A stretch of DNA of 64,000 nt from Oligoflexales bacterium (lineage in GTDB: Bacteria; Bdellovibrionota_B; Oligoflexia; Oligoflexales; RGVZ01). The stretch lies in contig CANLUT010000003.1 of the NCBI GenBank assembly GCA_947494335.1, positions 1-64,000 of the forward strand. Direction: 5' to 3'. The translations under genes and the position numbers were made by a program. Below the pieces are notes generated by a model. It ran no database searches. It had not been told where the DNA came from and saw only the letters and a list, made by a program, of their open reading frames with translations. Of this stretch, positions 1-8,916 are shown in pieces (positions within the stretch are counted from its first letter, which is position 1; every line of letters begins with the position of its first letter).

Positions 1-100
1 CGACGAGGAAATACCCGTTCCCATCTCGAACACGGAAGTCAAGCTCGTCAGCGGTGATGGTACTGCACTTTTAAGTGTGGGAGAGTAGCACGATGCAGCC
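1..100 (+). rRNA. rrf: 5S ribosomal RNA, 3' part (gene starts before the window)
   Basis: The first 100 bases carry the conserved 5S core (CCCATCTCGAACACGGAAG followed by GTGGGAGAGTAGCACG near the 3' end). The 5' portion lies outside the window, so this is the tail of an rRNA operon read on the plus strand. A strong terminator follows directly. The exact 3' end is estimated from where the terminal stem should close. Confidence 0.93.
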
Positions 101-111
101 TATTAAATCGG

Positions 112-145
112 AAAGCCCCAGAGAAGAAATTCTCTGGGGCTTTTT
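112..145 (+). terminator. Rho-independent terminator of the rRNA operon
   Basis: A perfect 10-bp stem (GCCCCAGAGA at 115-124 pairing with TCTCTGGGGC at 131-140) has a 6-base loop and is followed by TTTTT. It sits 15 bases after the 5S gene, as expected for the end of an rRNA operon. Confidence 0.93.
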
Positions 146-170
146 GTTTCCTAGTCAGTCAATGATCTAA

Positions 171-1124
171 TTATTTCAGTCCTACAAGATTTCGACTAAC
201 CGCATCTAGTCTCTCTGCAGCGGCATCGTCGTGAGCATGAGGATTAGGCGATCTAAGGGGCCAGCCGCCTTTGGTGGCTTCTTTTTCTCTGTAGAGACCT
301 AATTGGCTAAAGTAGGCGCCGTTATGTTTCTCGACCTCCGGAGCAAGTAGCGCATATAAAGTCGACTGAGTTCCTTCCCAAGGCTCAATCATGCCGGCAA
401 GTCGAAAGATTGGTTTTAGTAAGATGTCCTGAAACCAGAGAGGCATGGACTGACGAATCAGATTTGTTCTCACCCATCCAGGGTGGACACTAACTGCTGT
501 GACTCCGCTGCCGCTCAGTCTCTTCGCCAAGTGTTTAGCATGGAGGAGGTTTGCCAGCTTTGATTGTCCGTAGGCAACCCATCCGTCATATTTTTTACGT
601 TCAAAATTTAGGTCATCAAAGTCAATACGGCCCTCGCGCCCCATTGCCTTATCGTGGAAACAGCTAGATAAGTTAACGATCCTTGCCGGAGAGTTTTTTT
701 GTAAATGTGGTAGCAGAAGCTCCGTTAGTAAATAATGTCCCAAGTGATTCGTACCAAACTGCGTCTCAAAACCCTGCTTTGTTCTGCCGAAGGGAGTATT
801 CATCACTCCAGCGTTATTCACCAATCCGTGTAAAGGGGTTTGTAGCTTTTCAAACGCCGCAGAAAACCTTCTTACTGACTCCAAATCTGCAAGATCAAGC
901 TCGAGCACATCAATTTTTCCTGCAGCTCCACGCTGCTTGATATCTGCAGCAGCTCGCTCTCCTTCTGAAGGTCTTCGGCAGGCGAGTATGACTCTGGCGC
1001 CTTGGCGAGCAAGTTGCTCTACCGTGACAAGGCCGATGCCCGAGTTTCCTCCCGTCACAATAAATGTTTTTCCAGAAAGGTTGGTTGAGAGTAGGTGTGG
1101 GGGGCAGAGTAGTGGTTTAGCCAT
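171..1124 (-). CDS. Short-chain dehydrogenase/reductase (retinol-dehydrogenase-like)
   Basis: A 317-residue NAD(P)-dependent oxidoreductase with a Rossmann fold. Visible motifs are the cofactor-binding TGGNSGIG (about residues 24-31), NNAG (about 105) and the catalytic YGQSK (Tyr and Lys, about 185-189). The length and the C-terminal PGWVRTNL-type segment resemble the retinol dehydrogenase/WWOX-like SDR group, whose members reduce aldehydes or ketones; the substrate here cannot be told. ATG start with an AAAGGA ribosome-binding site. It stands alone, tail to tail with the rRNA operon. Confidence 0.88.
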   Translation of the reverse strand: MAKPLLCPPHLLSTNLSGKTFIVTGGNSGIGLVTVEQLARQGARVILACRRPSEGERAAADIKQRGAAGKIDVLELDLADLESVRRFSAAFEKLQTPLHGLVNNAGVMNTPFGRTKQGFETQFGTNHLGHYLLTELLLPHLQKNSPARIVNLSSCFHDKAMGREGRIDFDDLNFERKKYDGWVAYGQSKLANLLHAKHLAKRLSGSGVTAVSVHPGWVRTNLIRQSMPLWFQDILLKPIFRLAGMIEPWEGTQSTLYALLAPEVEKHNGAYFSQLGLYREKEATKGGWPLRSPNPHAHDDAAAERLDAVSRNLVGLK

Positions 1125-1359
1125 GAAAAAAATCCTTTATGCGGGCAACTGATAATCCACGTATATGGTAGCGCATATTTTGAAATATTTTAAACGTGGT
1201 GCCTAGGTGCCCTGTCAATAATTCAAAAATTCACTAAATTTGGTGCCTAATTTGACGATCTGTCAATTTTCTCTGATGATCTCAGTCTATCTATCGACGT
1301 GGTGTTACGGAAACTGGTGCTTTTCTCTTGATTGAGTAAAGTCCGTCTAGCCAGGAAAT

Positions 1360-2979
1360 TTAATAAAGCCGAGCACGTTGCTCCGCAATGGTCGGAGATT
1401 CCAAATAGTCATCGTAAGTGATGACCTGGTCCATCCAGCCCTTGGGGGTTAGCTCAATGATCCTCGTGGCGACCGAGTTTACAAACTCTCGGTCCTGGGA
1501 GGTAAATAGGATTGTGCCAGGATAATTCATAAGCCCATTGTTAACGGCCGTGATTGATTCAAGATCAAGATGGTTTGTCGGTTCATCGAGGACCAATACA
1601 TTCGGGCGCGCCATCATCATGCGCGCCATCATTAGTCGAACCTTCTCTCCTCCTGACAGCACGTTTGCTTTTTTGGTCGCCTCTTCTCCGCTAAAAAGCA
1701 TGCGTCCCAAAAACCCGCGCACGTACTCCTCGTCACGCTCGCTTTCTTTGGTTACAAACTGCCTAAGCCAATCGAGTAGGGTCAAGGGTTCCTTAAACCA
1801 TGCTGCGTTGTCTTTAGGAAAATAAGATCTGTGGGTTGTAATACCCCAGCGAAACTCACCGATAGCAGGCGTATAGTCGCCCGTTAGAATCTGAAATAGT
1901 AGGGTCGCTGGTGATCCGTCTTTGCCAACAAAGGCAACTTTTTCGCCGCGGTTGATGGTGAGATCAAAGTTCTTAAACAAGATACGCCCGTCAAGCTCAC
2001 CTGTTAGGTTTTTACACTGAAGTAAGTCTTTACCAGCTTCGCGCTCTTCCACGAAGTGAATATGGGGATAGCGCCGGGTGGAAGGCTTAATGTCTTCAAC
2101 AGATAGTTTTTCAAGCTGTTTTTTACGTGATGTTGCCTGTTTTGATTTCGAGGCGTTGGCAGAAAATCGTTCGATGAAGGACTTTAATTCCTTGATACGG
2201 TCTTCTGCTTTCTTGTTTTGGTCTTTTTGCTGTTTTAATGCCAGCTGGCTCGCTTGATACCAAAACGTATAGTTACCGGTGTAAAGCTGGATTTTTCCAA
2301 AGTCGATGTCTGCGATATGAGTGCAAACCTTATCCAGGAAATGGCGGTCGTGGGATACAACAACGACCGTGTTCTTGAACTCAATCAAAAACTCTTCAAG
2401 CCACATGATGCTTTGTACGTCGAGGTTGTTAGTTGGCTCATCCAGTAGGAGAATATCAGGATTTCCGTAGAGAGCTTGGGCCAGAAGTACACGTACCTTT
2501 TGGCCGGCTTCGAGATCGCGCATTTTCTTCGAGAGAAGCTCGTCTCCAACTCCCAGTCCATGTAGCATTTCGGCTGCCTGAGATTCGGCGTCCCAGCCGT
2601 TTAGTTCCAAAAATCTTGCCTCAAGCTCAGAAGCTCTGATTCCGTCGGCATCCGAAAAATCCGGCTTAGCGTAGAGCTCTTCTTTTTCGCGGATGATGTC
2701 ATAGAGAAACTTGTTTCCCATGATCACAGTTTTGAGGACTTCAATATCGTCAAACTCAAATTGGTTCTGTTTTAAGACTGCGACCCGCTGGCCAGGTTGA
2801 ACAGCGACCTCTCCGAAGTCGGGCTCAATATCGCCCGATAGGATTTTCAGAAACGTTGACTTGCCGGCGCCGTTGGCTCCGATGAGCCCGTAACAATTGC
2901 CAGGAAGAAATTTTACGTTAACGTCTTTAAATAAAACCCGCTGGCCGTAGCCCAGCGTCACTCCGGATGTGCTAATCAT
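1360..2979 (-). CDS. ybiT: ABC-F family ATPase, YbiT-like, with degenerate second ATP site
   Basis: A 539-residue soluble protein with two ABC ATPase domains and no membrane segments, colinear with E. coli YbiT (same linker with RFSANASKSKQATS at the domain junction). ABC-F proteins act on the ribosome during translation. Domain 1 has an intact Walker A (GANGAGKST, about residue 35) and Walker B (LLLDEPTNNLD). Its signature is LEAGQ rather than LSGGQ; E. coli YbiT is also degenerate there. In domain 2 the P-loop reads GKDGSPAT (about residue 350), lacking the GKS/T lysine, and the switch histidine is Gln (SQDRE, about 493). Its LSGGE signature and DEPTNHLD Walker B remain. Domain 2 may bind or hydrolyse ATP poorly. 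Monocistronic, with a terminator beyond its 5' side that belongs to the next gene. Confidence 0.93.
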   Translation of the reverse strand: MISTSGVTLGYGQRVLFKDVNVKFLPGNCYGLIGANGAGKSTFLKILSGDIEPDFGEVAVQPGQRVAVLKQNQFEFDDIEVLKTVIMGNKFLYDIIREKEELYAKPDFSDADGIRASELEARFLELNGWDAESQAAEMLHGLGVGDELLSKKMRDLEAGQKVRVLLAQALYGNPDILLLDEPTNNLDVQSIMWLEEFLIEFKNTVVVVSHDRHFLDKVCTHIADIDFGKIQLYTGNYTFWYQASQLALKQQKDQNKKAEDRIKELKSFIERFSANASKSKQATSRKKQLEKLSVEDIKPSTRRYPHIHFVEEREAGKDLLQCKNLTGELDGRILFKNFDLTINRGEKVAFVGKDGSPATLLFQILTGDYTPAIGEFRWGITTHRSYFPKDNAAWFKEPLTLLDWLRQFVTKESERDEEYVRGFLGRMLFSGEEATKKANVLSGGEKVRLMMARMMMARPNVLVLDEPTNHLDLESITAVNNGLMNYPGTILFTSQDREFVNSVATRIIELTPKGWMDQVITYDDYLESPTIAEQRARLY

Positions 2980-3079
2980 CGTCTTGAATCCTCAGTCATA
3001 GGAGGTCCAAGTACCATGGTACAGATTCTATTACAATAGATTAAAAAGCGTTAAATTGATGCCCGCCTATCCTATGAGA

Positions 3080-3114
3080 AAAAACCCCTGGCAGATGTCT
3101 ATGCCAGGGGTTTT
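3080..3114 (-). terminator. Rho-independent terminator for the TPR/redoxin gene
   Basis: A 13-bp inverted repeat (AAAACCCCTGGCA / TGCCAGGGGTTTT, 3081-3093 and 3102-3114) around an 8-base loop. On the minus strand it is followed by further T residues and lies about 60 bases beyond the stop codon of the minus-strand gene that ends at 3171. It would also work weakly on the plus strand. Confidence 0.85.
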
Positions 3115-3170
3115 CTTCGTTATTTCTTCGATAAAAACAGGGCTTTTAGTCAGGCGGCGCCCCCGTCCGA

Positions 3171-5270
3171 CTATTTCTGTAAGCGTCCTCGCACCATGAT
3201 GCTTTGTACTGGTGACAATGACCGCTGTAGCTCGTTCATAAGGAAGTCGATGTCGAGGAAGGCCTCAGCGCTGACGTCTTGCCACACGACGTCGCGTTCC
3301 GCGTTCAGCACAAATAGTCCATGAATCGGAATCGACTCAAATTCATCAAATGACCACATTTGTTTGAACACTCGAAGGTTTTCCGGAGTCGATGCAATGG
3401 CAATGAGTTCAATACCTTTGGCATTCAGTTCAGCTTTTTTCTCTTCAAGCATCGCAAACTGTGTGTCACAGCGCGGGCAATTCCCCAGAACGAGAGCAAC
3501 GACCGCCGGCTTGTTGGGAGCAACCTGATTTAATGTATGCTTTGTACCATCAGAATCGGTCCATTCAAAGTTTGGAGCCTTAATCGACTGCCACAGCACA
3601 GGACCTAACGCATCATGCTGAGGTCTTGAGCTATGGATCGGGCGCCAGCCGGTGAACGCTTTACGAATAGAGCCTGTAGGAATCAGTCCTTTGTCGCGAA
3701 GGATTTGGATCAACTCTTGGTTAAAGGGAGCAGTTTCGTCAAGCTCTTGGCTCATGGTCATGAGAGCTTGAACATTGGCTCTTGCGGAGTCACTGCGGCC
3801 GTCGGCGGCGTGGGCGGCAGCGGCGAGAAGTTTAAAGGCTGCGTTTTTAGAGTCTTGGTTGGTCAACTCGGTGGCCCATTGAGCTGCCTGAGACGGCTTT
3901 TTCGCAAACATCGCGTAACGTACAAGACGGCTTAATCCCCAGCTGGACTGAAGATGAGACAGCGTGCGTAAACGGTTTAACGCTGCATCCGTATTACGGC
4001 TAGCAAGAATATCAGCCAAGGCGCGGACTTCGTTTGTCGAGGCTTCAGATAGTCCTTCAAGAGTTTTATCATTCAGCTTGCCGTTCATGGTGGCAGTGAG
4101 AGCTTTCATGCGGCGACAGCTATCCATGGCTTCTGTGTAGGCAGAAAAATCATCACAGTTCATGAATGGTGAGCTAAATAGGGTGTTTGCCTCCGCCCAG
4201 TATTCGCCGCGCTCTAAAACCTCTGAACTGCGAAGAACTCCAGTTTGTACGTGCTGATACTGATCAATCCGATTGAGCTTTGGATGGCGAGGCTGGGCTA
4301 GCATATTGAGAGCATAGCCTTTAGCCTTTCCAAAGTTACCAAGGCCCATCAGAGTTCTGGATAACCACTCGTTGTTGTGCGCGTGATTATGTAGCCAGTA
4401 TGGGAAGATTTTAGATCTTTTCATGTAGGTGTGATCAACGCGGGCAGCTGCTTCTTGGGACCACCACATTTCAAAAGGCAATTTCCCGTGGGAGTAAATA
4501 TGCCCCGCCATGTGCCAGAGGTGGGCAATGCCTGGGCCAGAAAATCCGCTCTTATCTGCAGAATCAAGAGCCTTGGTGTAGGTTTGCGGGGCATCCCACA
4601 TGTGGATCACATAATGATGAACAGGATGATTTGGTTTTACGGCGAGGACTTCGCGTGCCAAACGATAGAGAGACTCGGAGTTGGTGGTGTCAGCTTCTTT
4701 TTGTCCTGCGGCTAGCGCTAGGTTTCGCTGCGCGATCCAGTAGTTCACGATATAAAAAGCTTTTGCTTCGAGGTCCTTGGGATATTTTCTAAAAATCGAT
4801 TCGAAGGTGGCCAACGCCTGATTGGTGTTGCCAGAAGAGAGTAGTTCGACAGCGGTAACATAGAGGCGCTCACGTTCGGTGCTCGTTTGTGTTAGGCGGT
4901 CTCTGGCGTGTTTTGCAAATTTTAATCCGCGCTCATTATTTCCCACCCAGACGGCACTCGACATGGCCATGCCCCAGTAAGCAAGAACGCAGTTTTTATC
5001 CAAGAATGCGGCCTGACGAAAGGATCGCTCGGACTCGAAGTTTAGAAAGCCGTGTAATTGCCCAATACCTTGGCGAATGAATCGATTGGCCTCAGCGGAG
5101 CAACCGGGAGTTTCAAAATCAATGTCGGGCATCCCGTTTTCCAGGACTGCAAATTGCCTTGGACCTTCATCGAAGGCAGATCCCTGGTGTGAGTGGCCTG
5201 GAGGGGGGTCTTCTGCAAATGCTTGTGTTGAAAGAAGACAGAGAGCAAGTAAAAGCCTGCGTAATTTCAC
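3171..5270 (-). CDS. Exported TPR-repeat protein with C-terminal thioredoxin-like domain
   Basis: A 699-residue protein with a clear signal peptide (about residues 1-19, ending QAFA). A long central region of helical TPR-type repeats (NCVLAYWGMAMSSAVW and similar) is followed by a redoxin/AhpC-TSA-like domain from about residue 560, with a possible redox pair in LGNCPRCDTQ. It probably acts in the periplasm or outer envelope. A histidine-rich stretch (HMAGHIYSHGK and HNHAHNN) could bind metal, but that is speculation. The GTG start is preceded by GAGG with 7-base spacing. I know no specific function for this fusion. Confidence 0.8.
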   Translation of the reverse strand: MKLRRLLLALCLLSTQAFAEDPPPGHSHQGSAFDEGPRQFAVLENGMPDIDFETPGCSAEANRFIRQGIGQLHGFLNFESERSFRQAAFLDKNCVLAYWGMAMSSAVWVGNNERGLKFAKHARDRLTQTSTERERLYVTAVELLSSGNTNQALATFESIFRKYPKDLEAKAFYIVNYWIAQRNLALAAGQKEADTTNSESLYRLAREVLAVKPNHPVHHYVIHMWDAPQTYTKALDSADKSGFSGPGIAHLWHMAGHIYSHGKLPFEMWWSQEAAARVDHTYMKRSKIFPYWLHNHAHNNEWLSRTLMGLGNFGKAKGYALNMLAQPRHPKLNRIDQYQHVQTGVLRSSEVLERGEYWAEANTLFSSPFMNCDDFSAYTEAMDSCRRMKALTATMNGKLNDKTLEGLSEASTNEVRALADILASRNTDAALNRLRTLSHLQSSWGLSRLVRYAMFAKKPSQAAQWATELTNQDSKNAAFKLLAAAAHAADGRSDSARANVQALMTMSQELDETAPFNQELIQILRDKGLIPTGSIRKAFTGWRPIHSSRPQHDALGPVLWQSIKAPNFEWTDSDGTKHTLNQVAPNKPAVVALVLGNCPRCDTQFAMLEEKKAELNAKGIELIAIASTPENLRVFKQMWSFDEFESIPIHGLFVLNAERDVVWQDVSAEAFLDIDFLMNELQRSLSPVQSIMVRGRLQK

Positions 5271-5381
5271 GGGGGCACCTCAATCATGGATGACGGATTT
5301 TGATGCCAGATCATTTCGAAATTAACGCAGAAAATCAAGGACTAACTTACCCTTGGAAGGCTTGGAAGTCAGTCATTTCAG

Positions 5382-5732
5382 CTATTTGCAAAGTCCTGGA
5401 TTTTTGAAGATAACGGCCTCACAGTTTTTACTGTCACAAAGTCCGATGTTTTTAAAAATGACGGCTTTGCAGTCGTTGGTGCGACAGTACCCAATATTGC
5501 CCCATATAATCGCTCGGCAATCATCATTGACGCAAAAACCAATATTGTTTGTGACGACACCGCGGCAGTCACCCGTGTCACAGTATGCATAAACACCCTG
5601 CGCAACACCGCGGCAATTGTTGCGCGTGTTCAGTACAGGGCTAGCAGCGTCAACGGACTTCATATCAGAGTGCGAGAGACTGCCGCATGCGGACAAATAA
5701 AAGACAAAAATGCTGATTAAAGAAAATTTCAT
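5382..5732 (-). CDS. Lipoprotein with five 16-residue cysteine repeats
   Basis: A 116-residue protein. The N-terminus MKFSLISIFVFYLSAC is a lipoprotein signal (lipobox LSAC). The mature part is almost entirely five tandem units of exactly 16 residues with the pattern C-[RKE]-x-[VI]-x7-C-x4, giving ten regularly spaced Cys and recurring NIG and D residues. This suggests a disulfide-stapled solenoid or a metal-binding rod. I chose the ATG at 5732, 7 bases after the hemE stop, because it gives the signal peptide; a longer in-frame reading would overlap hemE. It is probably cotranscribed with hemE, without an evident functional link. Confidence 0.82.
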   Translation of the reverse strand: MKFSLISIFVFYLSACGSLSHSDMKSVDAASPVLNTRNNCRGVAQGVYAYCDTGDCRGVVTNNIGFCVNDDCRAIIWGNIGYCRTNDCKAVIFKNIGLCDSKNCEAVIFKNPGLCK

Positions 5733-5739
5733 TTTGGCC

Positions 5740-6786
5740 TCACTTGCGGAGTTCATCGATGACGATCGACAAAGACTCTGGTGGTGTGTGTGGTAGCAGT
5801 CCGTGCCCAACATTGAAAATATGTGCTCTAGCCGCCTGACGGGCTTCGTCTTTTAATGCACGCACCATGGCGCGAAGCTCAGCTTCGGGGGCCAATAGTG
5901 CTTGGGGGTCAAGATTTCCTTGGAGTGTCACGTTAAGGCCAACGCCCTTTAAAATCTCTGCGGCTCTCGATAGCCTCGTACGCCAGTCAACGCTGATCAC
6001 GTCGGCTGCACAACCGGTCAGCTCATACATCCTGTCACTGCCTTGGCCTGGGAAATAAATGACAGGAACACCGGAGGCTCGTTTGACCTCCGAAATGATT
6101 TTATTTGTGCAGGGGAAAATCAGATCACGGTAAACGCCTGGGCTAACTTGCCCCGCCCAAGTGTCAAAAAGCATGACCGCATCAGCGCCAGCTTTCACCT
6201 GCATCAACAGGTAATCCACAGTCAGTTGTGAGATTTTCTCAAGGAGGGCAGTGATGACTGGGCGATCGCAAAAAATTAACTTTTTGACCTCGGTGAACTC
6301 TTTAGAGCCCTGGCCTTCAATCATGTAGCTAGCCACAGTAAACGGAGCGCCTGCAAAACCAATCATGGTTTGCTCAGGTTTTAGTTTGGTTTTAGTTAAA
6401 CTTATTGCGTCACCGACATAGCCCAGATCTCTTGTAGCATCGGGACTTTTGAGGCTTTTCACATCGGTAATGGAGCGTATGGGAGCGCTTAGTCTCGGAC
6501 CATGGCCTTTATCAAAGGTAAGTTCCTGACCAAGTGCGATGCAAGGAATCAAAATATCCGAAAAAATAATTGATGCATCGAGGTCATATCGACGGAGAGG
6601 TTGCCAAGTCACCTCGGCTGCAAGATCTGGGCGCTTGCACATGGTAACGAAGTCCACGTCTGCACGCACGGCGCGGTATTCAGGAAGGTAACGACCGGCT
6701 TGCCGCATAAACCACACAGGCCAGCGGCTTGGCTTTTCGCCTCGAGCGGCTTGAATCATAGGCTTTTGCGGGCTTGTGCTGGTCAT
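5740..6786 (-). CDS. hemE: Uroporphyrinogen decarboxylase
   Basis: A 348-residue cytoplasmic enzyme that decarboxylates the four acetate groups of uroporphyrinogen III to give coproporphyrinogen III in heme synthesis. Family hallmarks are visible: the substrate-binding FMRQAGRYLPEYR near the N-terminus, FSDILIPCIALGQ, GFAGAPFTVASYMIEG, FDTWAGQVSP and FNVGHGLLPHTPPE near the C-terminus. Full length. The ATG at 6786 is preceded by AGGAG with good spacing, so I prefer it to the upstream TTG at 6813. Confidence 0.97.
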   Translation of the reverse strand: MTSTSPQKPMIQAARGEKPSRWPVWFMRQAGRYLPEYRAVRADVDFVTMCKRPDLAAEVTWQPLRRYDLDASIIFSDILIPCIALGQELTFDKGHGPRLSAPIRSITDVKSLKSPDATRDLGYVGDAISLTKTKLKPEQTMIGFAGAPFTVASYMIEGQGSKEFTEVKKLIFCDRPVITALLEKISQLTVDYLLMQVKAGADAVMLFDTWAGQVSPGVYRDLIFPCTNKIISEVKRASGVPVIYFPGQGSDRMYELTGCAADVISVDWRTRLSRAAEILKGVGLNVTLQGNLDPQALLAPEAELRAMVRALKDEARQAARAHIFNVGHGLLPHTPPESLSIVIDELRK

Positions 6787-7032
6787 CGATAGTCTCCTGC
6801 TTAAGTGCGGCAAAAATAACAGTCTCAGCCAATAAAAACAACGTAATAGATGGCTCAGATCCTCGAGATTTGCAGTCGAAAATCTAGGTTATGTCAGCCC
6901 CTTACGATGTCTTTTGCGCCTAATGGGGAGCGTGGGTCGCTAGGAAAATTCTTCCCGTCGTCGCCGAGGCGGTCTCAAGAGAAAATATGAGTAGGCTCAA
7001 ACTTTTGAAATCCCCATGAATATTGGACGCCA

Positions 7033-7983
7033 ATGACCTCGCTTCAACATCAAGCCAGAATCAACGACCTGCTCCATAGACTGCAGTCTTTGGATGTCGA
7101 CCTGCAGGAGGCGATGCGGGCCCAAGATATTTCAGAGTCCGACTACTCCGAGCGTCTGGATCGTCTAAGAAATGCTCTTGGTCACGCTAATAAGATCAAA
7201 ACCCTCATGGCGCCATCAAAAATTGAAAATAATCCCATCAGCCAAGTGGATTTGCCGGTCATGGCAGATTACTCACGGATGGAGCAGCGCATCGTTAGTA
7301 AGTTTGTGGCCGATATGAAGAAAAAAGTTGATGACGTCACAGCAGTCTCAAAGCGCACCACTGATTGGACGAAGCAGGCAGCAGTTCAATCAACAGGCTG
7401 GTTGATGGCAATTTGGCGGTTGTCTTGGCTACGTCGGCAATTGATCAAAGTAGAACATGAGCTTTCCAATGTTCGTAAGTCACGCGATGTAGTGGAAGAC
7501 TTCATTGCTAGAGCAGAAATCGGTAAAGCCAGTGATGCCAAGATAATAAGTCAGCGGGATTTGATGTCGGCTTTTAACGAGTTTGAGCAGGCTACAGAAA
7601 AGGTCACATCGCTACGGGCAAAGGTTCGCAGTGAGACATCAAAAAATGAGGCGATGCGGTCATGGCTCAAATCCCTCGAGATTGAGCGTCGCTCGCAAAA
7701 CCCGGAAAAGCCAGCACCCGAGCTGTATGAAGTTGAAAAAGTAACGCTCGAATTCAGTAATCAATTAACCGGAGCTGCAAGAGTCGCAAACGATCGCCTT
7801 GTAGTGGCTCGACAAATTTTAAAAGAAATAAAAAAGATTCAGCATCAAAATGAATTTGTTCAGAATGCACAGGTAGAGGGGATGACTCGCGAAACAGACG
7901 TTGGTTCGACTCCTTCTGCAGCCGCTGTTAATTCCATGGGTAAAAAGAAAACAAAAAAACGTTACCGAGGAAACCGTCTATGA
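7033..7983 (+). CDS. Coiled-coil protein of unknown function (first of a pair)
   Basis: A 316-residue protein, rich in charged residues and Gln, with heptad-like helices at about 5-70, 95-170 and 185-280. There is one Trp-rich, moderately hydrophobic segment (STGWLMAIWRLSWLRRQ, about 120-137) that could be a membrane-associated helix. It ends in a strongly basic tail (KKKTKKRYRGNRL). No signal peptide and no recognised domain. Its stop overlaps the ATG of the next gene by 4 bases (ATGA), implying translational coupling and perhaps a complex. It is divergent from hemE. Confidence 0.7.
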   Translation: MTSLQHQARINDLLHRLQSLDVDLQEAMRAQDISESDYSERLDRLRNALGHANKIKTLMAPSKIENNPISQVDLPVMADYSRMEQRIVSKFVADMKKKVDDVTAVSKRTTDWTKQAAVQSTGWLMAIWRLSWLRRQLIKVEHELSNVRKSRDVVEDFIARAEIGKASDAKIISQRDLMSAFNEFEQATEKVTSLRAKVRSETSKNEAMRSWLKSLEIERRSQNPEKPAPELYEVEKVTLEFSNQLTGAARVANDRLVVARQILKEIKKIQHQNEFVQNAQVEGMTRETDVGSTPSAAAVNSMGKKKTKKRYRGNRL

Positions 7984-8864
7984 GCCGCTCTAGTCGCTGG
8001 GATTATCAGCTGACGCAGATTGAAGCCGCCCTTTCGGCGCTGGCTCGTGAGGTTGCGCGTAATCCAGACCCGGCTGCTCAAAGTGCTGTGAACCGAGACC
8101 GCGATCAAATCGATATGAGTTTGGCTAGAATTGCTATCGATTGTGATCAGGTGGTGCAACTGTCGCGTAAGACTCAAAACCAACGCCGTATGGATGCCGC
8201 GCTCGGTTGGGGCGCAAAAATGCTTGCCGGTAAGCTCAAGATTTTTGCGTCCGAGTATGTAGCACTGCAAAATCGCAAGATGTGGCTGCGTCTGCTCCAA
8301 GCGAGATTTTCAGGGATTTCTAACCGCGACTCACTAGATCTTGAGGCTAAGCACCTTGTCGATTTAGCCGTACGTAAAAGGCACCTTGAGCAACTGGAAG
8401 AGGGGCTAAAGACCGATCTTGTAAAAATTGCTGAAGAGCGCGAGCGTCTTAAGAGTGACTACCGCGCGTTGGATGCCGCCGACGAAAACTGGTCTGCCAG
8501 TGGTAGCTGTCAAACCCGGTTGGGGGTTAATCTTCAGCATGCTAGGGATCATGCCGCCACGCGAGCCCTTGGTGATTATTTCAGGGTCATTTCAGTCTCT
8601 ACTGTTCACGGGTCAGAACAAGCTTGGCTTCGGGATGCCAATGAAAACTTGGCCCTTAAAGCCGATGACTTGTCATTTAAAGCCAGAGAGCTTGCAGCAA
8701 GCCTTGCCGCAAACCCCAGTCATGCCGCTAAATTAGGCACAAATGGAGTTAAAGCTTCGCTGGATGAGGTCCATGAGCTGCGTGAGAATCTTATGCGCCG
8801 CTTTGAATCAATTCGCAGCCGTCCCCAGCACGGTGCTCGCCCCAAATTAGTGCAAAGTTCCTAA
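7980..8864 (+). CDS. Coiled-coil protein of unknown function (second of a pair)
   Basis: A 294-residue, mostly helical charged protein with long heptad-like stretches (about 110-165 and 210-275). No signal peptide, no transmembrane segment and no recognised domain. It is coupled to the preceding coiled-coil gene through an ATGA overlap, and the two share size and composition, so they may derive from a common architecture or form a hetero-oligomer. The acyl-CoA dehydrogenase gene follows after 52 bases with its own ribosome-binding site. Confidence 0.7.
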   Translation: MSRSSRWDYQLTQIEAALSALAREVARNPDPAAQSAVNRDRDQIDMSLARIAIDCDQVVQLSRKTQNQRRMDAALGWGAKMLAGKLKIFASEYVALQNRKMWLRLLQARFSGISNRDSLDLEAKHLVDLAVRKRHLEQLEEGLKTDLVKIAEERERLKSDYRALDAADENWSASGSCQTRLGVNLQHARDHAATRALGDYFRVISVSTVHGSEQAWLRDANENLALKADDLSFKARELAASLAANPSHAAKLGTNGVKASLDEVHELRENLMRRFESIRSRPQHGARPKLVQSS

Positions 8865-8916
8865 AAAGCAGTTAAAACATAGGCTCATCCGCTAGAACAG
8901 TTCCGGAGGAGCATTC

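Noticed and set aside
1196-1270. Imperfect direct repeats (GGTGCCTA ... CTGTCAAT) between the SDR and ABC-F genes
   Set aside because: Short matches in AT-rich intergenic sequence without symmetry or a regulator nearby; not distinguishable from chance.
5353-5592. Plus-strand open frame with repeated peptide units opposite the cysteine-repeat lipoprotein
   Set aside because: Its periodicity is the antisense shadow of the real 16-residue repeats; no signal, start site or domain supports it.
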